Counted from the first letter of the stretch, positions 34,606-44,807 are shown. The stretch is DNA of 64,000 bases from Gammaproteobacteria bacterium (GCA_013373375.1 JABXHY010000005.1:124001-188000), one strand, 5' to 3'. Notes: generated by a model not told the origin, from the sequence alone. Numbers and translations: made by a program.

Positions 34606-35709
34606 TTACCTTAGGTCGTAAAACGCTTGTTCCGAAACTTTATGCCAAGAATAAACTTGTTGTTTGTATCGACTGAAGCTCTCGTAAACTTTTCGAGCAA
34701 AGTCACTCGTCTCGGCTAACTCCTGAACGACCTGCTCAGATATACTTTCAAACTTATCAAGAACATCTTGCGGAAGTTTTTTCAATTGAACTTTATGAAC
34801 ATCAAGTAGTTCTGAAAGGGCTTCATTATTTTTGCTAGTAAAGAACGACAATGTATCGTAATTGGCTTGAGTACAAGCAGCTTTAACAATTTCTTGTAAG
34901 TCCGTAGGTAACTGCTGTAACGCATTTATATTAATGATCGCTTCGAGTGTGGTGCCAGGTTCGTGCCACCCTGGATAATAGTAGTACTTTGCTGCTTTGT
35001 GCAGACCAAAAGCGAGATCATTATAAGGGCCGACCCATTCTGTCGCATCGATTCGACCGCGTTCCAAAGCGGAGAACAATTCTGCCCCAGGAATAAGTTC
35101 AGGAGTGCCACCTGCGCGTTTAAAAACTTCTCCGCCCAAACCAGGTATACGCATTTTTAATCCCTGAATATCATCGAGACTATTTATCTCCTTATTAAAC
35201 CAACCCGCCATCTGAACACCAGAATTACCCGCAGGCATTGGTAACAAACCTAAAGGAGCGTACAGTTCTTGCCACAAATTAAGCCCACCACCGTGATAAA
35301 GCCAACCGTTCATTTCTTGAGCATTTAAGCCAAATGGCACTGCAGAAAAGATAGGCGATACGGGCATTTTTCCTTTCCAATAATAGGACGCGCCGTGGCC
35401 CATTTGTACTGTTCCTGCTGCAACAGTATCGAAAACCTGCAAAGCTGGTACAAGTTCACCAGCGCCTAACACATTTACTTTCATTCGACCGCCACTTAGC
35501 CGAGCAATATTCTGCGCTAGTCGCTCAGCGCTTTCTCCTAGACCCTGAAAGTTCTTTGGCCAGGTAGTCACCATATTCCACTCAATCACTTTTTTTGACA
35601 CGGTTGGCTGATCGGAAGTGGCGACACATTCTTTGGCTTCCTTTTGACAGCCTGCTAATGTTGCCGCGGCTCCCACGCCTAACGCCCCAACAAATGCTCT
35701 TCTTTTCAT
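34606..35709 (-). CDS. dctP: TRAP transporter substrate-binding protein, 2-oxoacid-type
   Basis: A periplasmic receptor of about 367 residues. The N-terminus has both a twin-arginine look (KRRAFVGALG) and a lipobox (LAGC), so it may be a Tat-exported lipoprotein. The body resembles TakP-type receptors: WNMVTTWPKNFQGLG, RLSGGRMKVNVLGAGELVPAL, HGASYYWKGKMPVSPIFSAVPFG, WAGYYPGW-like YYYYPGWHEPG. TakP binds 2-oxoacids such as pyruvate, and that is my best guess here. I start it at the ATG at 35709, which is better placed after AGGA than the ATG at 35718. It faces dctQM convergently, an unusual split of one transporter. Confidence 0.9.
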   Translation of the reverse strand: MKRRAFVGALGVGAAATLAGCQKEAKECVATSDQPTVSKKVIEWNMVTTWPKNFQGLGESAERLAQNIARLSGGRMKVNVLGAGELVPALQVFDTVAAGTVQMGHGASYYWKGKMPVSPIFSAVPFGLNAQEMNGWLYHGGGLNLWQELYAPLGLLPMPAGNSGVQMAGWFNKEINSLDDIQGLKMRIPGLGGEVFKRAGGTPELIPGAELFSALERGRIDATEWVGPYNDLAFGLHKAAKYYYYPGWHEPGTTLEAIININALQQLPTDLQEIVKAACTQANYDTLSFFTSKNNEALSELLDVHKVQLKKLPQDVLDKFESISEQVVQELAETSDFARKVYESFSRYKQQVYSWHKVSEQAFYDLR

Positions 35710-35835
35710 TTTATTCATTTCCTAAGCAGTCTCATTGGCTGTAGATTATTCACACTTCAAAGTCTGGTTGCAAATTTATCCTTAGCAAAACGAACTTCAC
35801 GTGGTTTTAATCATTGCGGCATTGGCGCGAAAGTT

Positions 35836-35863
35836 TCGACATTTAAAGCAAATTTGCTACTAT
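35836..35863 (+). promoter_or_regulatory. Likely promoter of the SNF2 gene
   Basis: TCGACA (35836-35841) and TACTAT (35858-35863) are 16 bases apart and about 33 bases before the ATG at 35897. The fit to the sigma-70 consensus is moderate. Confidence 0.4.
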
Positions 35864-35896
35864 GGTTGGCTTAACTAAATTTTAACTGCTTACTTT

Positions 35897-38800
35897 ATGC
35901 TAATTAAGGCAATTGCATTTAAAGGCCCAACAGACCACCTAAACCAATTTTTTGACGATCAAACGTTGGTTGAGGGGTTGCAGCTTTTAATTCATAACAA
36001 TCTAAAGCAGTGGAGTCACGATCCGGGAACCGGTCACATTTCGGCTCATGTACAAAGTGAAAACAAAGTGCTCGAGGCTCAGGGACTATGGCCACTCGAA
36101 AAAGAATCTTTGCAATGCAGCTGCAATGAAATAAAAGGGAGCTGCTCTCACTTGGCAGCACTCGCTATTGAAACAAAACGACGTTTCGACTCAATTAGTT
36201 ATTTAATAAAAGATATTCTTGACGAACAGCATTTGTGGAAAACCACCTGCCAATGGCTGTCCAGTCAGTTCTATGATCCTTATCCTAATATGGCTCGTCA
36301 CCGCATCGTATATCTTTTAAAAGAAGACGAAGGACAATTCTATTACGTTGTTTATAAAAGTTATTTAACGCAAGATGGCAAGTATCAACTTAAAGAAAAA
36401 TTAAATCTAAAGACATTAAACTTTAGTAAGCTACCAAAGTTTTTTTCAATGACCGATCAGTTCATTCTTGCAACATATGGAGATGCAATTAATAACCACG
36501 ATTTAAGTCGAGCAGAGCAAGGTGAGTTAGTTTTAGAAAACTTAAACACCACACAAGCTTCCGAAATATGCAATTTAATTTTACGATCTGGGCGATGCTT
36601 TTGGAAAGCGCCATCTCGCCCACCAATTAAATTTACACAACAATGGATGTCAATCGATGATTCACAAGACAATTCGAAAAATGAACAGCGAATGGATTTG
36701 CCAGTACTTACAAATAATACTTACTTTGATGTTTCTCATAATCGCGTCATCACTGTCAGATCCGAAACCTGCATTGATATCGAACAAGAGATCATTCCTC
36801 ATATTGAGTTAAGAACGCAGTTAGTCGACTGTTCAAAAGTTGGCAAGCTGCCAATAAAAATCAATGCGGCTTGCGTCTACTTTGAGAATGTAAATCAGAA
36901 TACGGATCAGCAATCCACTGAACCGAACTACTTTCGGTTTGACGACATCATGCACCAAAGTCAAATCAGTATTTCGCAAAAAGCGCCATTAGCATCTCGT
37001 TTAAGACAATTACAAGCTGTTCCAACGATAACCTCTAGATATGAACTTCCTGTACAACACTATTTTGACATCGCAGATCGCGCAATTGCTGGCCCCTTCA
37101 GTTCTTATGCGGTTTGGTTAGCTGAATTAGCGGCTCTTGGCTGGAAAGTTCATACCCATCCATCTTTCGAACTGAATAATGAAAGTGAAATGAACTGGAC
37201 ACTCAATATTGAAGAAGATGAGTTTCAACAATGGTTTAACATATCACTCGGGGTAAAAATTGACGACCACTATGTAAATTTACTACCGCATATCGTTAAA
37301 GCAATTAAAAGCAAAACCGTACAGCTAAATAAAATTGAGAAGGTTCAAGACCTACCTATTGAGCTGGAAAATGGTAAGTTAATTAATATTCCAGCAGAAC
37401 GTATCAGACAAATTTTGCGAACCCTAAATGAATTATTTAATGCTAAGCCATTAAATGAAAATGATGAGTTAGAATTATCGCGCCAACAAACAATAAAACT
37501 TTCCAGTTTAGTAAACGAAAATAAAAATCAGCCATGGAAAATATCAGAGTGGCTTAAAAAGTCATTGGCGAAGGTGACTAGTCAAAAGACATTGAACGCA
37601 GATAAGCTAGATTTAAATACTGTCAATGCAAACATTCGCGATTACCAAAAGCAAGGGGTTGCATGGCTCAATTTTCTTGCGAATAATAACTTTGGTGGAG
37701 TGCTGGCAGACGACATGGGATTGGGAAAGACTTTACAAACATTGTCTTTTTTACAGTTGAAAATTCACGCACATAAAACAAATCTAATTATTGTGCCAAC
37801 TAGCTTACTAGCAAATTGGAAGGTCGAAGCCAAAAAGTTTACACCACAATTAAAAACACTTATTTACTACGGCACTGAACGCGAGAAATTATTGGAAGAT
37901 TTCAGTAATTACAATCTAATTTTAACAAGCTACGGATTAGTGCAACGTGATATAGAGAAGCTAAGGCAGTTTGATTTTCACACCATCATCCTTGATGAGG
38001 CACAAGCGATTAAAAATGCAAAAACACGAATTGCAAAAAGCTGTAGCTTATTAAAATCAAAACATAAATTTTGTCTTTCAGGAACACCCATTGAAAACCA
38101 TCTGGGTGAATTATGGAGTTTGTTCAATTTCTTAATGCCAGGTTATCTTGGAACAGAAAGACAATTTAATTTATTGTTTAGAGAACCGATTGAGAAACAG
38201 GGCGATACAAAAGTCTACGATGAATTACTGCGAAAAGTAAAACCGTTTTTACTTCGTCGAACTAAACAACAAGTAGCAACAGAATTGCCAGATAAAATTG
38301 AAATGACGCAATCATTAAGTATGGCCGATGAGCAAGCAGATTTCTATGAAGCTTATCGTTTATCCATGACAGAAGAATTGCAAAAGGTTGTTCAACAGTC
38401 TGGTGTAAAAGCCAACCGACTACTTGTGAATAATGCGCTGTTACGCCTTCGGCAAATTTGCTGTCATCCTTCCTTAATTAACAACCAATCAGTTGAGTCT
38501 ATACGCTCTGCCAAACTCGAATGGTTACTCAATGTACTTCCCGAAATGCTTGAAGAAGGAAGAAAAGTTTTAATATTTTCTTCTTTTCGGAAAATGCTGG
38601 ATATAATCGGACAAGAATTGACGTCGCTTGATATCGATTTTGTAAAATTAACTGGCCAATCAGTTAACCGAGGTGAATTAGTCGATAAATTTCAGTCGGG
38701 ATCGGTTCCTGTATTTCTGATAAGTCTTAAAGCAGGAGGTTCAGGTTTAAATCTTACAGCTGCAGATACCGTTATCCATTTCGATCCTTGGTGGAATCCA

Positions 38801-39034
38801 GCAGCGGAAAATCAAGCCAGTGATCGAGCTTATCGTATCGGCCAGGACAAAAATGTGTTTGTGTATAAACTAATTACTCGTGGCACTGTTGAAGAGCGGA
38901 TAGTCAAAATGCAAACGACAAAAGCAGACTTAGCGGATGGTCTGTATCAAAACTCATTGAATAATATCGATACTCTTCTTGAGCAAAATTGGCAAGACAT
39001 TCTCTCTCCAATTACCCAAGAGTATGACGATTAA
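35897..39034 (+). CDS. SWIM zinc finger/SNF2-family helicase
   Basis: A 1045-residue Swi2/Snf2 ATPase. A SWIM finger (CxC...CxH: C74, C76, C83, H85) lies near the N-terminus. The helicase core begins around residue 575: DDMGLGKT (Walker A), IILDEAQAIKNA (DEAQ box), LSGTPIENHLGELWSLFNF, and in the second lobe SLKAGGSGLNLTAADTVIHFDPWWNP...DRAYRIGQ. Bacterial SWIM-SNF2 proteins are thought to be double-strand-DNA translocases, but their roles are mostly unknown. It is convergent with uvrD. No toxin, nuclease or methylase adjoins it. Confidence 0.9.
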   Translation: MLIKAIAFKGPTDHLNQFFDDQTLVEGLQLLIHNNLKQWSHDPGTGHISAHVQSENKVLEAQGLWPLEKESLQCSCNEIKGSCSHLAALAIETKRRFDSISYLIKDILDEQHLWKTTCQWLSSQFYDPYPNMARHRIVYLLKEDEGQFYYVVYKSYLTQDGKYQLKEKLNLKTLNFSKLPKFFSMTDQFILATYGDAINNHDLSRAEQGELVLENLNTTQASEICNLILRSGRCFWKAPSRPPIKFTQQWMSIDDSQDNSKNEQRMDLPVLTNNTYFDVSHNRVITVRSETCIDIEQEIIPHIELRTQLVDCSKVGKLPIKINAACVYFENVNQNTDQQSTEPNYFRFDDIMHQSQISISQKAPLASRLRQLQAVPTITSRYELPVQHYFDIADRAIAGPFSSYAVWLAELAALGWKVHTHPSFELNNESEMNWTLNIEEDEFQQWFNISLGVKIDDHYVNLLPHIVKAIKSKTVQLNKIEKVQDLPIELENGKLINIPAERIRQILRTLNELFNAKPLNENDELELSRQQTIKLSSLVNENKNQPWKISEWLKKSLAKVTSQKTLNADKLDLNTVNANIRDYQKQGVAWLNFLANNNFGGVLADDMGLGKTLQTLSFLQLKIHAHKTNLIIVPTSLLANWKVEAKKFTPQLKTLIYYGTEREKLLEDFSNYNLILTSYGLVQRDIEKLRQFDFHTIILDEAQAIKNAKTRIAKSCSLLKSKHKFCLSGTPIENHLGELWSLFNFLMPGYLGTERQFNLLFREPIEKQGDTKVYDELLRKVKPFLLRRTKQQVATELPDKIEMTQSLSMADEQADFYEAYRLSMTEELQKVVQQSGVKANRLLVNNALLRLRQICCHPSLINNQSVESIRSAKLEWLLNVLPEMLEEGRKVLIFSSFRKMLDIIGQELTSLDIDFVKLTGQSVNRGELVDKFQSGSVPVFLISLKAGGSGLNLTAADTVIHFDPWWNPAAENQASDRAYRIGQDKNVFVYKLITRGTVEERIVKMQTTKADLADGLYQNSLNNIDTLLEQNWQDILSPITQEYDD

Positions 39035-39065
39035 GCTTAACATTAAAAATGATAAGTTTATCCAG

Positions 39066-41264
39066 TTAGCAAGGTGTTAGTTTCGCATAAGCCAAAACCA
39101 ATCGCTTTGGACCTACAGACTCAAAATTAATTTGTATAGTTGCCTGAGGGCCACTCCCCTCAAAATTTAAAATAACACCTGCACCAAATTTTGGATGCTC
39201 TACCATTTGCCCCAACTGAAGACCATCCGGTCCGGAGTCAGAGTCTTGAAGTTGTGAACGCCCAAAAGCAGGTTGGGACACCGATGCATTAAGTCGCACT
39301 TCTTCTATTAATGATTTTGGAATTTCGCGAATAAATCGAGAAATAGAGGGGTAGGTTTCTTTACCCCAAAGTCGTCTTTTTTCAGCATGCAGTAAGTATA
39401 ACTTTTTCATTGCTCGAGTTATGCCAACGTAGCAAAGTCGTCTTTCCTCTGCCAGGTCGTCACTGTCTTCCATTGACATTTGATGAGGGAATAACTTTTC
39501 TTCCATTCCTGTCATAAATACGACCGGAAACTCTAATCCCTTCGCTGAGTGCAACGTCATAAGTTGAACAGAGTCTTCGTATTTTTCGGCTTGAGTATCA
39601 CCAGCTTCGAGAGAAGCGTGGGATAAAAACGCAACAAGAGGATCGATTTCTTCCTCAACCTCTGCTTCGCCCAAATCTTCTAAATTATAGCCAAACTCAT
39701 CTGCATCAAATTCTCGAGCAGCAGACACAAGCTCCTGCAAGTTCTCTTTCCTTGCGAGTCCTTTTTCACCCTTTTCTTTTAGGTACATTTCGAGTAAACC
39801 ACTAGCCTCGATAACAAAATCTATCAGTTGATGTAACTCCATCGATTCGGCTTCTGATGCAAGATTTTTAATCAACATCTGAAACGTTTCCAGACCATTT
39901 TTCGCTCGAGCAGGAAGCAGTCCTTCATCGATTACAACCGAAGCTGCTTGCCACATGGACAGTTGACGACTCCTTGCTAAATCGCGCACAATTTCAATCG
40001 ACTTTTGTCCCAATCCACGCGTTGGAGTATTGATGACTCTTTCAAAAGCTGCGTCATCATTAGAGTTAGTTATCAAGCGACAATATGCTAAAGTATCTTT
40101 AATTTCTGCTCGTTCAAAGAATCGCAGACCACCGTATATGCGATATGGAATACTTCTTTGTAGCAAAGCTTCTTCGAGTACCCGTGATTGCGCATTGGAA
40201 CGATACAAAATGGCGCACTCAGAATAATTATTACCTTGATTAACAAAGTCCTGAATTCTCGCGGCAATAAAACGCGCTTCTTCCTGTTCATTAAAAGCAG
40301 CATAGAGTGAAATCAACTCGCCTTGATCGCCACTGGTCCATAAGTTTTTTCCGAGGCGATCATTGTTATTGGCGATAACAGCGTTAGCTGCCTTTAGAAT
40401 TGTCGAGGTCGAGCGATAGTTCTGTTCTAAACGAATGGTTTCACAATCAATATTGTCGTGTTGAAATTTATGAATGTTTTCAATTCGAGCGCCTCGCCAA
40501 CCATAAATAGATTGGTCGTCATCACCGACAATCGTGATCGCATTTTGTCGCCCTGAAATTAACTTTATCCAGTTATATTGAATTGCGTTTGTGTCTTGAA
40601 ACTCATCCACAAGTACGTGATGAAATCGCGACTGATAATGTTCTCGTAAATGAGTGTTATCCCTGAGTAGCTCATAAGCACGAAGCAGCAACTCTGGAAA
40701 ATCAACCAGCGACGACTGACGACAAGCTTGTTCGTAATGCGAATAAATACTGGTCATGGTAGCAGTGAATAAGTCGCCACCGTGTTGAATGTCTTTTGGC
40801 CTCAACCCGTCATCTTTTTTTGCATTTATGAACCACTGGGCTTGTTTCGGCTGCCATTCATTTTCATCCAGTCCTAATTCTCGAACCACACGTTTGACGA
40901 TTCTGAGCTGATCATCACTGTCTAAAATTTGAAAATTTTCATCAAGTTCCGCATCTCGAGCATGTGCTCTTAACAGTCGATGCGCTAATCCATGAAAGGT
41001 TCCCACCCACATAGTATTAGCAGGCCTTCCCAGTAAGCTCTCTATACGTGAGCGCATTTCGTGCGCAGCTTTGTTAGTGAAGGTTACGGCCAGTATTGAG
41101 TGTGGGGATAGTCCGCATTCACTTATTAACCAGGCTATTCGATGCACTAGAACTCGGGTTTTACCCGAACCTGCACCTGCCAAAACCAATAGCGCGGGCG
41201 CATCAGAGCTCACGGCTTGACACTGCGCTTCGTTTAAAAACTGTAAAATAGGATGTGTATTCAT
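39066..41264 (-). CDS. uvrD: DNA helicase II
   Basis: A superfamily 1A 3'-5' helicase for mismatch and nucleotide-excision repair. The 732-residue protein has the SF1A motifs in order: AGAGSGKT (residues 30-37), AVTFTNKAA, VGTFHGLAHRLLRAH, VDEFQDTN, VGDDDQSIYGWRGA, LMTLHSAKGLEFPVVF and VGITRAMK, then a C-terminal Tudor-like part with VEHPKFGAGVI, which favours UvrD/PcrA over Rep. In E. coli it follows yigB directly; here a four-gene block separates them. Confidence 0.95.
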   Translation of the reverse strand: MNTHPILQFLNEAQCQAVSSDAPALLVLAGAGSGKTRVLVHRIAWLISECGLSPHSILAVTFTNKAAHEMRSRIESLLGRPANTMWVGTFHGLAHRLLRAHARDAELDENFQILDSDDQLRIVKRVVRELGLDENEWQPKQAQWFINAKKDDGLRPKDIQHGGDLFTATMTSIYSHYEQACRQSSLVDFPELLLRAYELLRDNTHLREHYQSRFHHVLVDEFQDTNAIQYNWIKLISGRQNAITIVGDDDQSIYGWRGARIENIHKFQHDNIDCETIRLEQNYRSTSTILKAANAVIANNNDRLGKNLWTSGDQGELISLYAAFNEQEEARFIAARIQDFVNQGNNYSECAILYRSNAQSRVLEEALLQRSIPYRIYGGLRFFERAEIKDTLAYCRLITNSNDDAAFERVINTPTRGLGQKSIEIVRDLARSRQLSMWQAASVVIDEGLLPARAKNGLETFQMLIKNLASEAESMELHQLIDFVIEASGLLEMYLKEKGEKGLARKENLQELVSAAREFDADEFGYNLEDLGEAEVEEEIDPLVAFLSHASLEAGDTQAEKYEDSVQLMTLHSAKGLEFPVVFMTGMEEKLFPHQMSMEDSDDLAEERRLCYVGITRAMKKLYLLHAEKRRLWGKETYPSISRFIREIPKSLIEEVRLNASVSQPAFGRSQLQDSDSGPDGLQLGQMVEHPKFGAGVILNFEGSGPQATIQINFESVGPKRLVLAYAKLTPC

Positions 41265-41377
41265 TCGCGCAATTCTACCACTTAAATGAGTAGCATGCAG
41301 ACTTTCGTTTAGATTCAGTTTAATCTAATGTGACTTTAATTATGATGACTCTCCAAAAACAGCGAATCTAACTCTCT

Positions 41378-42340
41378 ATGAACTCAATTTTAAAGCCCTC
41401 CACTATCGGATTAACCTTGTTATTTTTGTTATTTGCTCATCCAATTTTTGCTCTGGGAAAAGACGCGAAGGTAGGTACAGCTACCGATATTGAAGTAACA
41501 GGAAAGACCCAACTGACTCAGTTGATTGAAGAGCAAGCGGCATTACTTTTCAAAGCTGCAGAGCAGAGCAAACCGCTACCTCTTGTCAGCCAGACATCGC
41601 ATGATCAGTTCAATCTAAGCCAAACCTCTACCGATCCTTACTTAATTCAAAAACAATTTGTTCAATTATTAACCCAAAACGATACTATCATTGGCTTTAA
41701 AGCTGGATTAACCTCAACGGCAGGCCAAAAAAAATTTGGCGTTAACGCACCGCTCACCGGAGTGTTATTTAAAAAAGGTGTAATTAGAAATCGCGATGAC
41801 ATTCGTTTGAGTCACTATGGCAAGTTAATGCTTGAGACCGAGTTTGGTTTTCGAGTAAATCAACCTATCAACAAGCCGGTGGAGTCAATAGACCAATTAA
41901 TGGCAATAGTTTCCAGTGTTGCCGCGGTAATCGAACTACCCGATTTGAGATATACCGACTTATCTAAGCTAACTGGTTTTGATTTAATCGCTTCCAATGT
42001 TGCTTCTGCAGGAATTTTAGTTGGAAATAGCCTAGACTTTTCGCAACGCGGAACGCACCCAGACATTAGCAATATTAACGAGATAAATGTTTCATTATCG
42101 GTGCGCAATGCGGACAATAATTTAAAGTTAGTCAATCAAGGAACTGGTTCCGATGCGCTTGGTAATCAATGGCAAGCCTTGCAACTTTTGATCAATCAAA
42201 CTGTCTCACAGGGTTATACCATTACGCCTGAACACATCTTAATTACCGGTGCCCTAGGCAGCATGGTTCCTGCTGAATCAGGTGACTATGAGGCCAGGTT
42301 CGGGCCATTACAATCAATTAAGTTTTCAATTAAACCTTAA
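41378..42340 (+). CDS. Fumarylacetoacetase-fold (2-keto-4-pentenoate hydratase-like) protein with signal peptide
   Basis: 320 residues resembling the hydratases and decarboxylases of meta-cleavage pathways: IGFKAGLTS near residue 105, TGVLFKKGVI, LETEFGFRV, IELPDLRYTDLSK, ASNVASAGILVGN, and VTPEHILITGALGSMVPAESGDY-like end. These bind a divalent metal and act on 2-keto acids, usually in the cytoplasm. Here a clear signal peptide (about 1-26, ending HPIFALG) precedes the domain, so a periplasmic location is predicted, which is unusual. First of four plus-strand genes; an 8-base gap leads to the next. The substrate is unknown. Confidence 0.75.
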   Translation: MNSILKPSTIGLTLLFLLFAHPIFALGKDAKVGTATDIEVTGKTQLTQLIEEQAALLFKAAEQSKPLPLVSQTSHDQFNLSQTSTDPYLIQKQFVQLLTQNDTIIGFKAGLTSTAGQKKFGVNAPLTGVLFKKGVIRNRDDIRLSHYGKLMLETEFGFRVNQPINKPVESIDQLMAIVSSVAAVIELPDLRYTDLSKLTGFDLIASNVASAGILVGNSLDFSQRGTHPDISNINEINVSLSVRNADNNLKLVNQGTGSDALGNQWQALQLLINQTVSQGYTITPEHILITGALGSMVPAESGDYEARFGPLQSIKFSIKP

Positions 42341-42348
42341 GGTATAAA

Positions 42349-43341
42349 ATGAAAGTCGTATTTTTGGACGCAGGCACAATTACTCCAATTACCCACTGTC
42401 CTATCGATGTTGAAAAACTGTCGCTCGAACATTTCGATGTCGACATGTCAGCATTGACGAAGTTAAACCATGACGTAATATTTTTTAATCGAACTCAGCC
42501 TTCGGAAGTGCTATCTCGATGCACTGACGCCGATATAATCATCACCAATAAAGTAAACCTTAACCGGCAACTTCTCGAACAATTAAAACAAACCAAGTTA
42601 ATTTGTGTATCGGCGACAGGGGTCAATAATATTGATTTAGCTGCGGCTGAAGAAAACAAAATTGGCGTGTGTAACGTCGCTGGATACTCAACCAATAGTG
42701 TGGCGCAAATAACCTTTCATTTACTACTGCAGTTAACTAATCGAATATCGGAACTGAAAAATCAATTGAGTCGCAAAAGTTGGGCTGATCATCCGCATTT
42801 TTCGGTGTTAGCAACACAGTTTCACGAACTTTCTGGGAAAACGTTTGGTGTGATTGGTTATGGTGAAATTGGCAGAGCCGTTTCGAACATAGCCAGAGCA
42901 TTTGGTATGAAACTATTGATCGCTCAGTTACCTAACAGACCATCAGCACCTTACCGACTACCTTTGAACTCATTTCTACCACAGTGTGATGTGGTGAGTT
43001 TACATTGTCCGGAAACAGAAGAAACCAAACAACTGGTTAATCAAGAGTTCTTGGGTCGCATGAAACCGAAAGCGTTACTACTTAATACGGCAAGAGGTGG
43101 TTTGATTGATGAAACAGCACTCGCTCATGCTTTACAGCAAGGCACTATCGCAGGGGCAGGTATCGATGTATTATCACAGGAGCCGCCGTCAGCGGATAAT
43201 CCGCTACTAAGCGCAAAAAACTGTATTGTAACGCCGCATATTGGTTGGACGAGTGTTGAAGCCAGACAAACGCTCGTCAACGAAATCGCCGAAAACATTG
43301 CTGCATTTCACGACAATAATAAACGCAATCGATTGGTATAG
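42349..43341 (+). CDS. D-2-hydroxyacid dehydrogenase family protein
   Basis: A 330-residue NAD-dependent dehydrogenase. It has ICVSATGVNNIDLAAAEENKIGVCNVAGYSTNSVAQ, the Rossmann motif VIGYGEIGRAVS, the LHCPETEETKQLVN stretch with catalytic Arg/Glu neighbourhood, and TPHIGWTSVEARQ with the catalytic His. This is most like glycerate (hydroxypyruvate) dehydrogenases. An AAGG site lies before the ATG. Together with the FAH-fold protein and the aldehyde dehydrogenase it may form a small catabolic pathway; the substrate is inferred only loosely. Confidence 0.9.
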   Translation: MKVVFLDAGTITPITHCPIDVEKLSLEHFDVDMSALTKLNHDVIFFNRTQPSEVLSRCTDADIIITNKVNLNRQLLEQLKQTKLICVSATGVNNIDLAAAEENKIGVCNVAGYSTNSVAQITFHLLLQLTNRISELKNQLSRKSWADHPHFSVLATQFHELSGKTFGVIGYGEIGRAVSNIARAFGMKLLIAQLPNRPSAPYRLPLNSFLPQCDVVSLHCPETEETKQLVNQEFLGRMKPKALLLNTARGGLIDETALAHALQQGTIAGAGIDVLSQEPPSADNPLLSAKNCIVTPHIGWTSVEARQTLVNEIAENIAAFHDNNKRNRLV

Positions 43342-43355
43342 GTAAGATATAAAGT

Positions 43356-44807
43356 ATGTCAGCTTCTGAGCAACTATTAGAACCCAGTAATCATCGTGAC
43401 GGTAAAGTTTTTGTTCAAGATGTTTTTGAGCAACAGCAACATGCCTTTCAATCCAACTCTTTTCCTTCGCGCAAAGAACGAAAAGAAATGCTCAAGGCTT
43501 TGAAAAAAAGTCTGCTGAAAAATCGCGAACGATTACTAAAATCGCTTAGCGCTGATTACTCACATCGCTCTGATGATGACTCAATAATGGGCGACATTTT
43601 ACCGTCCGTCATGAACATCAACTACACCTTAAAACAACTGAAACAATGGATGAAGCCTGAAAAGAGGCACATTGGCTGGTTATTTCAACCGGCAAGTGCT
43701 TGGGTGGAGTACCAACCACTTGGTGTTGTCGGCATTATCGTGCCTTGGAACTACCCGGTGTACTTATCGATAGGGCCTCTCGTTGCAGCTTTGGCAGCAG
43801 GTAATCGGGCGATGATCAAACTCTCAGAGTTTACGCCCTATACCAACCGCATCTTACGAGAAATAATAGAAGAAGTGTTCACCCAGACAGAAGTCGCCAT
43901 CGTCGAAGGGGACAGTGATATCGCGGCAACCTTTTCCAGCATGCCATTTGACCACTTGTTTTTTACCGGGTCTACTCAGGTTGGAAAACACGTAATGAGA
44001 GCGGCCGCAAATAACCTTACTCCGGTTACTCTTGAACTCGGTGGTAAATCGCCTGTACTGATTGCTGAAGATATGCCGATAGACTTAGCCGTTGAGCGTA
44101 TGTTGTATGGAAAATGTCTGAATGCCGGCCAAACCTGTGTCGCGCCAGATTATGTCTTATGCTCAAAAGACAAGCTCGACGATCTAACCAAAGAAATTGA
44201 ACATCAATTTCAAAGACTCTATCCAACCATTTCCAATAATCCCGATTACACCGCGATAGTTAACGACTCTCAGTTTGGTCGCTTGCAAGCATGGCTTGCA
44301 GAAGCTGAATCTGCAGGATGCAATATAATCAAGCTGAACCCTGGAGCAGAAAGCTTCGAGCCTGGTAACCGAAAAATACCCTTAACTTTGGTTATTGATC
44401 CTCCGGAAAACTTAAATCTGATGCAACAGGAAATTTTTGGACCACTTCTTCCGATTAAAAGTTATGAATCGGTGAATGAAGCTGTTGAGTACATTCAGTC
44501 GAAGCCTAGGCCACTGGCACTTTATCTAATGAGTTTTGATAGAAAGCTACAAAAAAAGGTTATGAAACAAACTCATGCTGGGGGAGTTTGCATCAATGAC
44601 TCAGTGATTCACGTTGCACAAGAAGACTTGCCCTTCGGTGGTGTTGGTCCGTCAGGAATGGGGCATTATCATGCCCGGGAAGGGTTCAAAACCTTCTCTA
44701 AAGCTAAGTCCATCTTAAAGCGTGGTAAATTCAGCTCAGCAAAGTTTGCTTTTCCACCATATGGCAGATGGATCCATAAATTAATTTACCGTTGGTACTT
44801 AAGATAA
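43356..44807 (+). CDS. Coniferyl aldehyde dehydrogenase-type aldehyde dehydrogenase
   Basis: A 483-residue NAD(P)-dependent aldehyde dehydrogenase. GVVGIIVPWNYP, FTGSTQVGK, LELGGKSPVL (catalytic Glu) and NAGQTCVAPDYVL (catalytic Cys about 263) are in place. The N-terminal and FPPYG..IHK C-terminal features fit the CalB/class 3-like group that acts on aromatic or long-chain aldehydes and is often membrane-associated through a C-terminal hydrophobic tail (KLIYRWYLR). It follows the hydroxyacid dehydrogenase by 14 bases. Confidence 0.88.
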   Translation: MSASEQLLEPSNHRDGKVFVQDVFEQQQHAFQSNSFPSRKERKEMLKALKKSLLKNRERLLKSLSADYSHRSDDDSIMGDILPSVMNINYTLKQLKQWMKPEKRHIGWLFQPASAWVEYQPLGVVGIIVPWNYPVYLSIGPLVAALAAGNRAMIKLSEFTPYTNRILREIIEEVFTQTEVAIVEGDSDIAATFSSMPFDHLFFTGSTQVGKHVMRAAANNLTPVTLELGGKSPVLIAEDMPIDLAVERMLYGKCLNAGQTCVAPDYVLCSKDKLDDLTKEIEHQFQRLYPTISNNPDYTAIVNDSQFGRLQAWLAEAESAGCNIIKLNPGAESFEPGNRKIPLTLVIDPPENLNLMQQEIFGPLLPIKSYESVNEAVEYIQSKPRPLALYLMSFDRKLQKKVMKQTHAGGVCINDSVIHVAQEDLPFGGVGPSGMGHYHAREGFKTFSKAKSILKRGKFSSAKFAFPPYGRWIHKLIYRWYLR

